From positions 11,637,944-11,701,943 of the forward strand of contig CM037848.1 in the NCBI GenBank assembly GCA_021234535.1: DNA of 64,000 bases, in the 5' to 3' direction. The notes below the pieces were generated by a model, which was not told where the DNA came from, ran no database searches, and saw only the letters and a list, made by a program, of their open reading frames with translations. Below are positions 25,351 through 38,780 of this stretch, piece after piece. Made by a program: the position numbers and the translations under genes. Source of the DNA: Stichopus chloronotus. Lineage: Eukaryota; Echinodermata; Holothuroidea; Aspidochirotida; Stichopodidae. How positions within the stretch are numbered: position 1 is the first letter of the stretch; every line of letters starts with the position of its first letter.

Positions 25351-28300
25351 TGGTACAAAGTATATTACTAACAACAAAGCTAACATTCAAAAACAACAGG
25401 ACAGGATACATAAGACTGAATGTAAAATGGGAAGGGTCAAGTAAACGGCAATCCTCCAGTTGATTGCAAGAGGTATGTTTTTCCAGTGGGCTGGTCTGAC
25501 TATCATATATGCAAAAACACAGGTGTTACAAGATGTTTACTCCTAGTGCTGCAAACAAATATTGGATCAATTCTGGGATGAAAATGTACCCAAAAGATGT
25601 GAGTCACAATGCTTTCCATACTGACACAAGAAAGGCTAGACTTTGCTGAAGGCTGCGACTGATAAAAGAGGCATAAGAAGACCTGTCACATACAAACTCA
25701 CAATGCCATACAAAAATTTGTGTCAATCTGTGTCAATAAAATATTTGATCAAACAATATTTACATCTATTCAGCAAATTTATAATTCAGTGGTTCCAATG
25801 TCGATCAGAGATTAAAGTTAAACTAAGGGTAGACAAAGCAAAATTTGTCCAAGGAGGAATGAAAGAGCAAAGGAAATCTGAAAATCAATAAAACAAATCA
25901 AACATTAGGAAAAAATAACCAATCCTAAATCCTACATCAATGGAAGTTGAAACTTTCTGTTGTTTTCCAAGGAGTTCATATTGTTAGACCTGCTTTCCTG
26001 GTCAAGGGCCATTGAACAACAACGTAAATTCATCTAATGAGTTTACACATTTTATCTGAAGCACAGACCTGAAGACACACCTGGTTTATTGACACTCAAA
26101 CAAGCATGTAGGGATTACTTCCCATGATGAAATATTATGTCTGTGAAATGTTGAGCATCATTGTAATTACGTGTTTCATGGATAGTTTGCAGCATGCCAC
26201 AATACCGTTAACAAATGTCCACTTTGAAGAATCAAACACAAATTAAATGTCTGGGAATGGTACCAATGTTGGAGTGAACTCCAGTGCACTGAACTTTGAA
26301 TCTTAGCATAAATGCCCAATTCAGTAAACACTTGTGCGATTTTAAGACGCAAGTGTGCCATTGGTTAATTCAAACAAAGAATGCAGTCACCATCACGATG
26401 AGTCCAGTGGCGTAGTCACCTGGGGGAGGAGGGATGGGTGGAAGCGACATTTGGGTGGAGGCACGAGGGAGCATGTGCCCCCACGACAAAGTTGTTCCAC
26501 CCAGGTGCCCCCTCGGACGGAAAATTTTGGAATTGGCTGTTTTATCTTGTGGTTAGTTTACTAAGTCAAAATGGTCTGACTTTGCCAACTCATAAATACG
26601 AAAAATTGCCCTTTTCAGACGCTTCCCCGCAGTTGTCACTACTGCCAGTTGTAATCTATAGGCCTACCTTCCTGAATGGACCTCAAACTGTTTCCATGGT
26701 GAATCTGGCATAGCATCATCTGTTTTGCGGTACTTTTCAAAACATTCTCAGATGTGGCCTAGCCGGCCATGCTGCTTTCAATTCTATCGATCACTAGCAT
26801 GATCGACCAGTTATGCTCGTTATCACATTCACTCTGATTTTGTGTTTCAATCTGGAAGTTTACGGGATCTGGCATAAACATTTCATTGCGTAAAAGGGTA
26901 AAAGTATGAATATTCATACAGTAATAATGCTGTTTTAGTGATGGTGGTGGACAGTCCACTGATCACAAACTTCATGATAGCATTCTTTCATTCCAAAAAC
27001 CAGTATTCCAACAAATGAAAACAGCAGAAATCAAGGAAAGAGCGAAACTAGATACTGTAGCATTGTTGGCAGAACACAGCATGATTGTTGATTCTCTATA
27101 GGGTATGTAAACTTAAGGGTTATCGGACAACTACCCCTTCATCTTTTACCAACATTTGAAATAAAACTCCTACACCAATGTGGAGCGTACATCGTAGGAT
27201 AGATATCACCAAGAAGTAAAATGGATGTATATGGTCTCTTGAAGTTTGTAACATACAACAAATGCATAACCGGATAATCAAATATATACAGTTCCTCCAG
27301 TACATAGGGTAAACTGAAACACAAAAAGAAAAATGATGATGGAAGCAGCCGTGTCATGTTTACAACAGCAGGAAACGGCATTTCCTATTCAAATGAAGGA
27401 AGGCAGCTTGGATCTGCTGTTTTCATTTTTGTCAGCACTGGCTTTGTGCTGAACATTTAAAAAGTGACAAAATGAGGGGAAGGTTTTCTGTCATACCAAG
27501 AAAAGTATTTAAACAAGACATCAACATTTACAATCTCAATTTACGGTGTACGACCATACTGCCAATATTTTTTCTGACCATGTATCTATCAGATTAGACA
27601 CACCCTAGTACCCTTTGTACTGCAGTTTCTACATGTGACTCAGATGTTTTGGCAGTGTACTTAGTGTCTGATGAATATTCATGGTTGATGTTCACAACTG
27701 TCCGATTGTCAGGGACAACTTAAGTTCTGCACAGATAAGCAAATAGTTTCAAGTTGGTTGTTCGACAGACGACCTTTTTTTTCAGTAAAGTTCAAAAAGC
27801 AGCTTGCTTTTATCCAATTTAAGACTACACTGCTAGCTTGTTACAATCTACTCTTCCAACTTTTACCATTATCATATTTCAGTGTAAACAATGTTTCTTG
27901 TCTGTCAAATGTCACAGTTTAGGAAGCCACTTCATTCTCCCTATGAAAAAGGTCGAGACAGAGAATGTGCAGTAGGGATATCTGGCATTAATTAATGAAT
28001 CTGCAGTAAAACAAAAACAGTTCTTGAAGTTTTTTTGGGTCCTTATACACCGGTACAAAAATGTTTCAGACAACCTTGCAGACATCTAAAAAATAAAGGA
28101 TAAGTCATCCAAAGGATAATTCCATAAAGTTTCCAGAAAACAGAGGCCTGACTTTTGCATGACTCATTTGAAGAGATGCAACACAATGAATAGGTAATAT
28201 TAGTGTTTGCATTAGGCAAGCGCATTTCTGTACCCAACTTATGAGATCAGAGCCCAGTTCTGTAATTGCTACCCAGATCCGATGTTAACTAACACACATG

Positions 28301-28544
28301 TTGTGTGTGACTTCATTATCTAGTCATGTGGTACCTTAGATGCATGGTGTTTTGTTAATGTGCAAGGCACAGTGTTGCACAATGACTTCGCAAGGAACTT
28401 GAACCATAACCGAAGTTACATTTTCGAGTACCTGGGTATTAAGGAGGGCGGTTTAACCGAATCTGGACCTGTTGTAAAGACTAAAATTTATTATACCATC
28501 AAATGCTTAAGGTGTAAAGTGAAACAAAGACACACACACAGACC
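25351..28544. other. Spacer between the segmental-duplication copies; no gene seen
   Basis: About 26,407-26,530 carries a GC-rich AGTGGCGTAGTCACCTGGGG segment with GTGCCCCC words, resembling the common 'ggcgtagccagggggg' dispersed repeat of invertebrate genomes. 27,220-27,260 contains GGTCTCTTGAAGTTTGTAAC, also seen in diverged form at about 29,610. No exons supported. Confidence 0.5.
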
Positions 28545-31080
28545 ATGTCACCTACTGTTGAAGTAGCTATAGGTTAGATGACTTAGCACAAATAAAAAAA
28601 AAAGAAATGCAAACTACATAAGCAGGTCTTAAAACTGGTAAAATTCTTTTCAATATAATTCCTTTCAATAGAAGAAACTATTCTAAACACTGAACAAAGC
28701 CAGGCACCATCTCAAACAATTTGACCATTTATTTGAGGTACTTTTTCTAAGTTACCATGGAGATATGAATCACCACATACATCCATGAAGTGTGCCTTTT
28801 GACAAAAGGGAAATACCCTCTTTCACAAGGGGGGGGGGGGATTTTACCTCTCCAGAACAGCATCATTTTCCCGCCAAATTTTTTTTTATGTATACTGACA
28901 AAAAGTCAACAATTCCATTGTCAGTATGGTGGATAGCACTGGTTACAAGGACTTTTACATGCAATGCAAATGCATCTCCATAAAAGCAAATCAATTTGGG
29001 GATGGACAAAAAGAGCTGGTATCAAAAGTTGGGATAAGGGTCAGAGTCGAAGCAAGTAGTCTTTTGGTTGTTCAATGACAAAAGTGTTGTTATCCTCTCA
29101 AAATGAGGTTGTCATTCCAAACTTATGTAAATAATTCTGTTCACAAACTTGATTTTCTAAGTTGAGTGGCTACAGCTCTGCTCTTTGATATTTACATAAC
29201 AGAATACAGTGATAACCAGAATTATGTAAAGAGGCTGTGTTTCAAGTACAACATGTATTTTACATAGAGTTTCAACTGAGCTGGTTGTCTGAGAGGACAA
29301 CCTCGATCATTGCAGAGTCTGGGTATCCTGTAGAAGTTTAAAGCAATCTCACATACTGGGACTTCACTGTGCTGTAAGTTACTGAGAAACAGGCTAGAAC
29401 TGTGATAGTCTTATTTTTTATCATCTGGGAAAAGCGTAATTTCAAGAACAATCAACACAGTCTAGTATGAAACCTGAAATCCTGAAATGCTGTTTCATAG
29501 TGATTATTCATAATTCGTTCCACTCTGAGAAAGTTGAAGCCTTCAGAAAAGACAATACAAGATGAAGGACAACTTGTAGACTACCAATTGGCAAGAAAAG
29601 AAAGGGTTCTAACGGTCTCTTAAAATTTGTAACGTACACCAAGCAATGTAGCTACACCTTACAGAGGGTGGGCTGGGTAACATAGGACGATGGTGACAGA
29701 GGTCAAGTTATGTTAACTGCAGTCACACCACCTGGTTTTCTTTTACGGTGGAAGATGACAGCTTAGCGTTTTGGTTTTAAGTGTTCCATCACTTGTATGT
29801 GTTGTACAGTTCAAAGGATTACACATTACAAGGAAGTTCCTCTACGATACCAAGAAACCAAATACGAAGACTCCCACAGCAGGCTAAATTCACAGTAATA
29901 ACTCTGGAACTACCTCTTTCCTGTAACAGAAAGAATTCTTCCGTGGGTGTGCAGGCATGTGTGTACATGACTAACTTATATATGGTCCCCCCTGGACTAC
30001 CACCCCATTCAGGACTATCATGTTTGTTACGTTATCCCGGCTGATGCACTGAGGTAACAACCACCAGACATTAATTCTAATTACATTTGTATCGGTCATG
30101 AACAGGTATGTGCATAGACAGACCACAGTATACGGCTGAACAAGTGCGATCTCTGGTACTGAAGTACTACAAAGAAATCAACTTCACAGACTTATGAAAC
30201 AAATTAAAAAGATAGCACAAAGTACGCTGGTCGTTTCATGACACATGAACTTCTGAAGCTTTACAATGTATACAAATAGACCACTAGCAGTCAAAACTCA
30301 GAATTACAGGGACGGTAAACATTACAAATGGAAGTCACTTCTCAGACGCACATCCGTCTACAGGAAGCTTCAAGCAAGAATATGCAAACTATATCTTGGC
30401 ACAGACTATTTGATAGTTCCTCAAGAAAAATGACGACTTGATCACATTAACTGAGACTGGTCAAGGACAAGAAGGTCCCATAAAAGTATCTTCCACCCTC
30501 CCCCCTCTTGCCCTCTGGTTAACGCCGTAGATACATGACTATGATCTCTGACTGGAGCCCAGTGCTGAGAAACAGGCAATGTTTCAAAAACCAAAGAAAA
30601 TGCTCATTCCCAGTTTTAACTGCACATCATACACTACATCAGTTATTTGAAAGAGGAATGCCCTGTCTGGGGTAAATGGCTCCCTTGGTGGAGCTTACAC
30701 ACTAGAATGTGCAAGGACGGCTCCTTGAAATATGTTTCTCAATTACGTGTGCAAAAGGCAACATACAATGTGTGTCGAAGGAAAGCTGTTCAACTGTGGT
30801 ACAATGTGCAATGTGACCTACACTTAATCATCTGAACCTCACTGCATTTTATTACCATTTACAGTAAAAAAATAAAAAAGATACAACATTTTTTAATCCT
30901 ATCATCTCCTATTGTTTCGAGTGTTCTGTATTTTGCCTGTGTCCAAAATAAAATGAAGTTCCTGTTTCCTTTGGTTTTAATTGCTACAACTCATGTTGCA
31001 AAGCTACAAAAAAATTTAATTTGTGATAGTCAGACAAGGAACACTGGACTAAGACATAATTATTCAGGTAAAGGAGTGGT
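28545..31080. repeat. Segmental duplication, copy B
   Basis: Collinear partner of the 22,820-25,350 block (anchors listed there). A G-run at 28,829-28,840 corresponds to the GGGGG/CCCCCCC-rich part of copy A. Confidence 0.8.
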
Positions 31081-31639
31081 CTGAAAATGTCACCTCTGTC
31101 AAAGCTGAGACTTGAGAACAATGGGACAAGATATGTATGACTGAATTCAAAATCAAAAAGGAAAAGAAAACAGTAACTGAGTGAAAAATCTTTGAATGGT
31201 TTGAGACAAAAAGTTGTTCATTTTAAGGCATTTGGGTAAGTGTCTACAAAATTTAATTCCATGATCTGCATTCAAGAACTGAACGGCATGTATCACTATG
31301 CATTACAGATTTTACAAGCCTTCAAAAAAAAAAAAAAATTGAAACAACAGGTCACACTAACATTGAATGAGAGCAAATGATGGAATTTCTAGCCAAGCAG
31401 ACTTGTTTGATGTACCAGCAGACAAAAATCTGCCATAGTGGAACCTAGGCATTCATTAACTTTTCGGCACTGCACAAGGCAGGGAAGTCAAGGGGACTCC
31501 CCAAAGCTGCCCCAGACTTTTGAAAACTGCCCTGTCATCTACAACCTATGGATAACTAATGGGAGTCAACATCAAACATAGAAAATAGAAACAAGCGAGT
31601 ATACATGGTCTACCTTTCTGTGGCACTTTGCTTACTCAC

Positions 31640-31728
31640 CTGACTGTGCTCCATGGTAAGTGGAGGCGTACGAGTTGAGAAAATTCCGGGTGTCATCGCC
31701 CTGTGAGTCATATCTCAGCCTCATGGAT
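31640..31728 (-). CDS. Ankyrin-repeat protein, exon downstream of the ankyrin exon
   Basis: An 89-nt exon on the minus strand lies between an acceptor (TCTAACAG just above 31,728) and a strong donor (CAG^GTGAGT at 31,640). It reads SMRLRYDSQGDDTRNFLNSY and then ASTYHGAQS. The ankyrin exon ends with two bases of a codon (AA) and this exon begins with the single base A needed to complete Lys, so the phases match exactly. It ends in phase 1. I do not recognise the sequence and found no further 3' exon below 31.6 kb. Confidence 0.7.
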
Positions 31729-33827
31729 CTGTTAGACAGAAAAAATGAAAGATGGATTGAATATGGCAGCAGATGATTCTTCAACCAGTCAACTTTTCCT
31801 TCAAAGAAAAGAGAAAAAAAAACTTAAAATTGTGAGGGAGTTTTCATTTTGAGAGATATTAGTTGATCAGTTGGGATGAAAAATCGGATGGTTCACAAGA
31901 GGACACAGGAAAAGAAGAGTCAACCTGAAGGAAACAATTCTTTACATGTGTAATTAAAAGTGTTGGCATATGGGCCAATATTCTGACCCAGGCACCCACA
32001 GTCCACGGAACACCGGGTTATACTGCAACTACAACTTCAGATAGGTTTCAACTTTGATAAAACATTTTCCTTTTGCACTTTAGAGTATCAACATTAATCT
32101 TAAATACAGGTATGACAATCAAGTGTTTCTAGTTTATAGGCATGCATGCTGAAGTTTGTTCAATGTACATGCAACCTGTGAGGTAAAGGTGACATTTCAA
32201 TTTTTCTTCTTTTTTTTGTTTGTTTTGGTACTAGTGAAACTATATATTTGCATTTTTCCCTACTCTTTCTTAGTTTTGTTTCTTGGTTTTTTTTCTCTAA
32301 ATAAGCTTAAGTGTTTTGTTTTCTTTTCATCTTTGAGAGCCCACACTCGAAAAGTATTCACTTTACTCCTTCCGGTCCTACCACTCTCAAAAAAGTTTAT
32401 TAAAGATTCCTGAAATTTTATTGTACTTTGCCCTGATATTTATAATCATAGTGATTTTGTTTACAAGGAGAGTGGAAAATAAACCTGAAACCATCTGGGT
32501 AGCAATTTCAGAATCAGGTCTTGACATCATTGGGCGAGCACCCGGTATCCTGTGAAAAAGATCACTGTTTCCTCATGTAAATTTGCCAAAAAGCAGCCAC
32601 AGTGAAGCATACCACCATTTAATACTCCATGAGATACTGTAACTCCACTGGATGAGTTCAAGTTGCTTGGGGAAAACGTACATTAACTGAGCCATCAATA
32701 CGAGTCCTTTTCATCATGTTTTCAGCTACCATCCATATTTCTTTGTTTCGCTTGGGTGTTGAAGCCCAACGATGAAAGTACGGAAGTGACAGATGACGCA
32801 AAAATGAGAAAGATTATGGATGTTATGCTTTGTTTTAGAAGATAAAAAGGTTTTGTAGTCAGATTTTTGTCTGAGAGCCTTTTTCAAGAGGACGAGGTCC
32901 ACCACTCTTGTTTCCACCGATTTCCACCAGTTCAAGCTAAAAGTCAGCATGGTTGACAAAAGGATATTTGTAAATGCCTGAATAGATCAGGCTATTTAGC
33001 AGTCACCTGGTAGACGGCAAATGCCTGATATTATGTTCTTGTATGCACAAGCAACTCTTGAAGGTCACTATTTTAGTATGTAAGTCACTGGAGAGATCAA
33101 AGGAGGTGTGCTACCAAAAGAAAAAAGGGGTCTGTAAGGTCATGCCTGAAAAAAAAAAAAAAAATGTGGTAATAATTCTTTGAGCATCCTGGAAGGCGGG
33201 TCACACAGTCTATAACATGGCATGATGCATTTTAATAACTTCAAAACAAAAATCCCCTATAACTTCCTCATATCTTTAACCCTAACCTAACCTTGTGACA
33301 TGATATGAGGTATACCGGCCATACAAGTCTCCAAACATGAAAGTGAAACCATACAAAACAAAAGAAAAGGAATTGTTAAAGAAGTTTACAAATGAATCAA
33401 TTCAAAGAAACTGTGCCTTTCCTGAACTTTACTTTCACCGCAAATGTACTACTTCCAGTTGTTTACTCAGGTGGCCAAGTTATACAAAAGAATTTCTTTA
33501 CTGCAATGTGGAAGACAGGGTAAGCTGTAATGACCCAATGACTTCCTGACTGATATGAGGTTATTTCTGAAGGTGACTTCAAAAAACTTAATTCCTGTCA
33601 CTTCTATGTTCGTCCCAAGACTTCTTTGATGTTTTGTCATTAATTTCTTTTGACCAAATAACAGCACTGTATGCACTGGCCCAGAAAATTATTTTAGTAA
33701 GCATTTGGGATTTGAATACTCCTAACAATCACTGTGAAGAAATCGTTCCACCAAAATATGCAGACCAGCTGAGGCAAAACAAGACAAATGTAACTTGGCA
33801 ACATGTCTGAAGAGAGGGACCACTCAC
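31729..33827 (-). other. Intron of the ankyrin-repeat gene
   Basis: A 2.1-kb intron bounded by GTGAGT and AG on the minus strand. Poly-pyrimidine-rich stretches lie at 32,190-32,300 and an A-run at 33,150-33,165. No other exon was recognised within it. Confidence 0.6.
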
Positions 33828-33970
33828 TTCTCAAAATCGACAGTTGCATCTGAAAGATCCTGGACTGCAGTTTGGAGAAGAAATTTCACCACTGGCACTC
33901 TTCCATAGAGACACGACGACATTAAGGGTGTGTTGCCGAGGCGATCCCGTAGGTTGTGGTCGAACTTTGG
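33828..33970 (-). CDS. Ankyrin-repeat protein, ankyrin exon (partial gene)
   Basis: A 143-nt minus-strand exon with acceptor TTTTGTCACAG^CC and donor GAGAA^GTGAGTG. It encodes about 47 residues beginning PKFDHNL. DRLGNTPLMSSCLYGRVPVV plus KFLLQ fits the ankyrin consensus D..G.TPL..A...G...VV..LL, where the TPL turn and the VV..LL helix end are diagnostic. Ankyrin repeats mediate protein-protein contacts. At least one coding exon must lie upstream at higher coordinates, but none was found before 44.5 kb. The specific protein is not identified. Confidence 0.8.
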
Positions 33971-35700
33971 CTGTGACAAAATGATAAGAAGAGTTTACAA
34001 AATGAAAGAAATGAAATACGCTTTGCAAGAGAAAATGATAGACAGGTGAATAAGTTGGATAAATTGTCTGAAAAATTTCATAATTGCCAATCAAAAATGA
34101 AACGTCATTTCAGTCTAGAAAGACAATCTCTGATCCCATCTTTTCATATGAATACTTGTGCTCTCAAATTTGAAATAATTCACTAAAAGTACAAGGAAAT
34201 GTAGAAATAACTTCCAAACAATCACACAAGTAATTGGTGCTTGTTCATGAGACGATGTCAAACTTTAGTGCATGGTAAAGGGGGATGAATCGCTCGATCG
34301 AATCGATGGATCGAGTCCAAATGTTTGTTCTTCAGTTCTAAAAATTTAACGACTTCAAATTTTGCAAAAGGTGGAAACGTCCTAATGAGAGGTATATATT
34401 GATACAAAGAGGCGTGATTGCTTAGAACTTCCTATCAAGAGTGGGAAGGGATGACTGATGTCTGAATTTCATCTACTTCCCCCGGTTAAAGGTTAAATAT
34501 CTTAGACCCTGTAGGCCAAAATCATTTGAACTTTAGAAGTGTTCGTGTGTTGGTTCTGGGAGAGTGATCTACTCATTTTGTAAGCACCAATTTGTCTTCC
34601 AGAGACTTTGACACCTGAGAATTAGATGATTAAAGAGGAACCCAAGTGGATGTTTCAAATTCATCCACTTGATATACATCTATTCACAAATAGCCACGAC
34701 AATGATGGTATTTATTCTCATAATGACTTGTTTCCGAATATTACTTCAAATTTCCTGGCCTTATTGCATAACCTGTCGCCATTGTTGAAAAGGATGGCAC
34801 AACACATGCATCTGCAAGGTTACATGAAATGCATTGCCAAGTTAGGTAGATTTTCCAAAGCTTATTACTATGTTTGTTATGTTCATAGAGGCTCCATCAT
34901 GATTTAAGATGTTTACCTACATATTTCTGGTCAGTAACATCCAACTGGACCTGTAAAATGATTTTAATACAATTAGTGGTATTTTCAGCTTGCATTGTAT
35001 ACTGTACGGGACGTTATTTTGTGTGTTGAGCTGGTCTTATCAACCTTGTGGAAGTGCATGTGTGTTGTCATGATGCAGGCAATTTCACAATAACATGGCA
35101 ACTACTGAGTATTAAAGTGAAAAATTATATTCATAAAAACTGGCATCTTTTCTTCAACTCGTATTTCTTTCACTACTGAATAGTGTTTTCTTGTTTGGAA
35201 AAATATAGTTGAAATATCAGGACTATTGGAAAAGCTGTACATTCGTCCCCCTCTAAATTTGATCTCCATCACTAAAGGCAAGTCAGTCTGCTCTATCACC
35301 CATACTGAGCACTGTTGCTTTGAAGGGTCAAACAAATGTGGTCTGGAAACAATTAGGTCTCCAAACCTGTGTTTGCGCTAATGCGCTGGATCGTGTGAAT
35401 CCCGCATTTGTCTCCTGAATCCCCCACGAAGATAAATCTCATGCGGGAAAATCCCGCACCCTTTTCCACATCTAAAGTCGTAGCAACAATTATAAACACA
35501 CACAATCGATTGCAATAGAATCTTTACAAAGTGACAACTCCCTCCTCCACTTGAAAGTCCCTCCAAAAAATTTTTAAGGAGGGATTTTGCTCCCAGGTTC
35601 AATTCTTTAGTACCAACATTGTCTGCAACACGATGAAAATTTAATAAACATTACAATCAGCTTCAACCACGTAATTACTGGCTGTTCCAACCAACAGGCC
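33971..35700. other. No gene seen
   Basis: No exon can be supported. A minus frame at 35,102-35,335 (77 codons) has reasonable composition but no domain. A palindrome-rich patch, TCGCTCGATCGAATCGATGGATCGA, lies at 34,289-34,313. Confidence 0.45.
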
Positions 35701-35704
35701 ACAC

Positions 35705-36300
35705 TCATGGAACAGTTTGCCAAAATGCTTGCATCTTGGTAATGTAGAGAATTAACAAGAGCGCAAGGGCACTATGGTTCCTTGCACAGATGGAGAGCAC
35801 ATAATGTAAATTATGAAGTAAAATGGAGCATATTGCATTACATTGTACGATAGCCCATATGGTCCATTTCTGACCATGAACTCTCACTTTTGTGACACAA
35901 AATCTGTAGAGAGAAAAACATATTTCATGCTTTTATAAAATGGCCCATTTCAGATATTGGACCCCAAACATGACAAACATGCACCCACATTGAACCACTT
36001 CCATAGCACTAATGTGATCATCAACAGTGTAATACATGCAATCTGTAAGAGAAGAAGTATTTTGCATGATTTCACAACAGACTATGGGCACTATGGTTCC
36101 TTGTACTTGAAATACACATACTGTAAAATGATATGCCTGAATTCATAAATATCAAAAAAGCCATTTCAATCAATGCAATGAACTGAAGATGTTGATTTAG
36201 AACTGCAATATACAGCAATATCCCATTCATTTTACAAAACATAAACAGCTGTGAATCTCTGCAAATTGCAATAAGGCTTATCACATCTATGCCCCTTTAA
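35705..36300. repeat. Related copies of the 14.5-15.4 kb repeat family
   Basis: Boxes such as CACTATGGTTCCTTG, GGACCCCAAACATGA and ATCTGTA(A/G)GAGAGAA recur at 35,770, 35,905-36,060 and 36,085. Spacing and word order resemble the inverted copies at 14.86-15.46 kb. Confidence 0.5.
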
Positions 36301-36619
36301 AGTCCATCAAACTTACAACATTCCCTGGAGGGAACTCCTTGGGTCTACTTTAAACTGGTAAGAACACCAACTGACTTATTTTCTTTCATCATGTCCCCCC
36401 TCTTCACTAATTGAAAAGACACTTACATGAATGAACACATTAGGACTCATGCACGAGGAGGTAAACTGATCCAGCCAAAACTTGTCTGGTGTGACCACCT
36501 ACAGTACTGCAAACAACACATTGCTGCTTCTTCATTTGATCAAGAAACTGCTAACTCAAGCAGTACTTCCATGATGCACTGGAGGGGGACTGATGGAACA
36601 TATGAGCATCCATAGCACA

Positions 36620-36990
36620 ACAAGGTTTTCAGACTTATGCCCCCAGTTCTCCCAGATGACCTTTGACCTCCACCAAAACAATAGGGCACACCTTCTCAAT
36701 ATGGCAAACCTACATACTAAGTTTGACTTTCATCTGACTTTCCCTATTGAGTTACAGCGTACCCAAGCAAAACAGACTTTGCCCCCAGTTCCCCCAGATG
36801 ACCTTTGACCTCCACCAAAAACGATAGGGCACACCTTCTCAATATGGCGAACCTACATACCAAGTTTGACTTTTATCTGACTTTCCCCTATTAAGTTACA
36901 GCGAACCTAAACAAGTTTCACAGATGCACACACACACACACGCCAACCTGACTGCATAGGTTCCTTTGCTGATGCAAGGAACCAATAAAG
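36620..36990. repeat. Dispersed TGACCTTTGACCTCC repeat with CA tail, two tandem copies
   Basis: CCCCCAGTTC(T/C)CCCAGATGACCTTTG then ACCTCCACCAAAA and GATAGGGCACACCTTCTCAATATGG occurs at about 36,638 and again at about 36,782. It is followed by CACACACACACACACG at 36,930 and GATGCAAGGAACC at the end. The A/T-to-CA tailed, dispersed structure looks like a SINE or other short non-autonomous repeat. Confidence 0.8.
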
Positions 36991-37699
36991 GAGTCAATAT
37001 TTGCATTGAGTGAGTAAATCAGCACACATGTGTGCAAGAGACATTTAACAGCAGATCACAAAAAGGGTCTCTCTTTTCCCTTTTTCATAGTTATGCAGTG
37101 AAAAATTCATTCAAAAAGTAGCACAGAAGTACCAGTGATACGCACAGAACTCTTTGAGAACTGCCAAACACACAACTTCTCCAGAAAGTCAAATTTTTTT
37201 CCACGGTGCACATGAACATCAGGACATATACTAAAATTAGAAGAAAAATTTTGCTGGTACCACTGACTTTTGAAGAACCAATGGGGCAATCTTTTTAGTG
37301 TTTGTGTTCTGTCTGGTTCTGCAATTTAGCACTTCAATCACCATAAGAGGGTATATAAACTGTTACACAAATACATTGAAGTTAAAGCAGTCACACCAGT
37401 CTGTACTGTGATGTAGCAGTTTGTACAAACAGGATAAAATTTAAGCAAGAACATTCATGTCCTTTGTCAAATTCTCAAAACAATTTTCTTTATCAAAACA
37501 AACAATGTATTTGGATCTTACAATGAGATACAGCTTCACTTTGCTTTGGTACACTTATGACCAAAAATCATTGCATGAGTGAAGACCACACCCACTGTTA
37601 ATCCTGCAATCTGGTACACTCCAATTTTAGGGATACTTCAAGTTTCAAAACTTTCACTGTAACAAATAACAGTCACTGAGAGAGTCAATCTCAATGTAC

Positions 37700-37915
37700 T
37701 TATTGGCTCTCACCTCTGGTGACCTAAAATGACCTTTGACCTCCACCAAAAACAATGGGGATCATTTACTCAATATGACGAGCCCACACACCAAGTAGAA
37801 GGTTTTTCAAGGTATCTGTTTACTAGCAAGGCATCACATACACACACGCACACCCACACACACGACATCAACATTCCATTGATTCCTTTTGCCTTCAGCT
37901 AGGAATCAAAAAGCC
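37700..37915. repeat. Dispersed TGACCTTTGACCTCC repeat, further copy
   Basis: Carries the same core (TGACCTTTGACCTCCACCAA, then AATGGGGATCATTTACTCAATATG) and ends in ACACACACGCACACCC and a TAGGAATC word. A 5' truncated relative of the tandem pair at 36.6-36.99 kb. Confidence 0.75.
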
Positions 37916-38184
37916 TCGAAAAAGATATTGTTTCATTCAAAATGAGTTCAAGAGAGAAGTAGCATCTGAACTCCCATGAAGTTGTTTGTTAGGTGTTTGT
38001 TTTTCTTTTAACTGGCTGGTTATTGCAGTATAAGTTTGTTTATTCCAGCAGAATAAACAAACCACAAAGCCAAAAGGCTTTGTGATTCCTTGCTACATGG
38101 TTCTATTACAACAAGAATGAATTATTCACATGACAAGTATAAGATCAACTGCAGTTATTTTTCTTGATATACCACAAGCCTTTA

Positions 38185-38310
38185 ACCCAAAATGACCTTT
38201 ATTTTGGTGACCTAAAATTACCGCAACATTTGACGTCCACCAAAAGCAATAGGGATCACCTACCCAGGCCATACAACCCACACATCAAGTACAGTATGAG
38301 TATGACATTA
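38185..38310. repeat. Dispersed TGACCTTTGACCTCC repeat, degraded copy
   Basis: Degraded core ACATTTGACGTCCACCAAAAG then CAATAGGGATCACCTACCCA and CACACATCAAGTACAG. It lies directly next to the BEL/Pao remnant. Confidence 0.6.
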
Positions 38311-38317
38311 GTCAACA

Positions 38318-38780
38318 TTATTTCTGAGCTCCAAGAAACACACAGTAATCAATGCTGCTTCTAGTCTTGCCTGTTGTTAGTTGAATCAAATAACTCAACC
38401 TTACCTCATCTGAACTCAGCTTGTCTGCCATATTTACCTCAAAATTCTTAATAAAGGACAAGAATGTTCTTGGGTCTCCATCGTATAGTGGAATTTCTGC
38501 CTTAGGTAGTTCCAATGCTAATTTGAAACTCAATTTCCTCCTTCAACTTTTTCAATGCTTCCTCCCTCTCCTCAGTTTAATGCTTTTGGCATTCCAACTC
38601 CAGCTTTCTGCTTGCTCAAATGCTTCATCAGACAACAACCCAGCCAGATCAGCATGAACCTCTTCCATTGCCTCAAATTGGCACTCTGCCTTTTGCAAAT
38701 TTTCCTTTATCGACTCTGCGATGATTTCTTCCTTGTTACAAGTAGCTTTTAACACACTCAAAGTCCTTGTAAGTTGACCC
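38318..38780 (-). pseudogene. BEL/Pao-type retrotransposon gag (DUF1759) remnant
   Basis: One minus frame reads LALELPKAEIPLYDGDPRTF followed by LSFIKNFEVNM and LTTGKTRSSI. This matches the start of DUF1759, the gag-like region of Pao/BEL elements ('LPK.EIP.F.GD...w..F...Fe......YL...l.GkA...i'). The preceding frame (38,552-38,761) is a Glu/Ala-rich coiled-coil-like stretch, as expected N-terminal to DUF1759, but it is out of frame with the next part and separated by stops. No protease, RT or LTRs are visible nearby. An inactive fragment. Confidence 0.75.

Noticed and set aside
34626..34907. 93-codon plus-strand frame
   Set aside because: No domain, no neighbouring exons, and ordinary AT-rich codon composition.
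35102..35335. 77-codon minus-strand frame with protein-like composition
   Set aside because: No known motif. It cannot be placed in phase with the ankyrin exons downstream, so it is kept only as an open frame.
38318..38780. Possible host coiled-coil gene
   Set aside because: The DUF1759-type motif, the frameshift between the two parts and the lack of splice sites fit a dead BEL/Pao element better.
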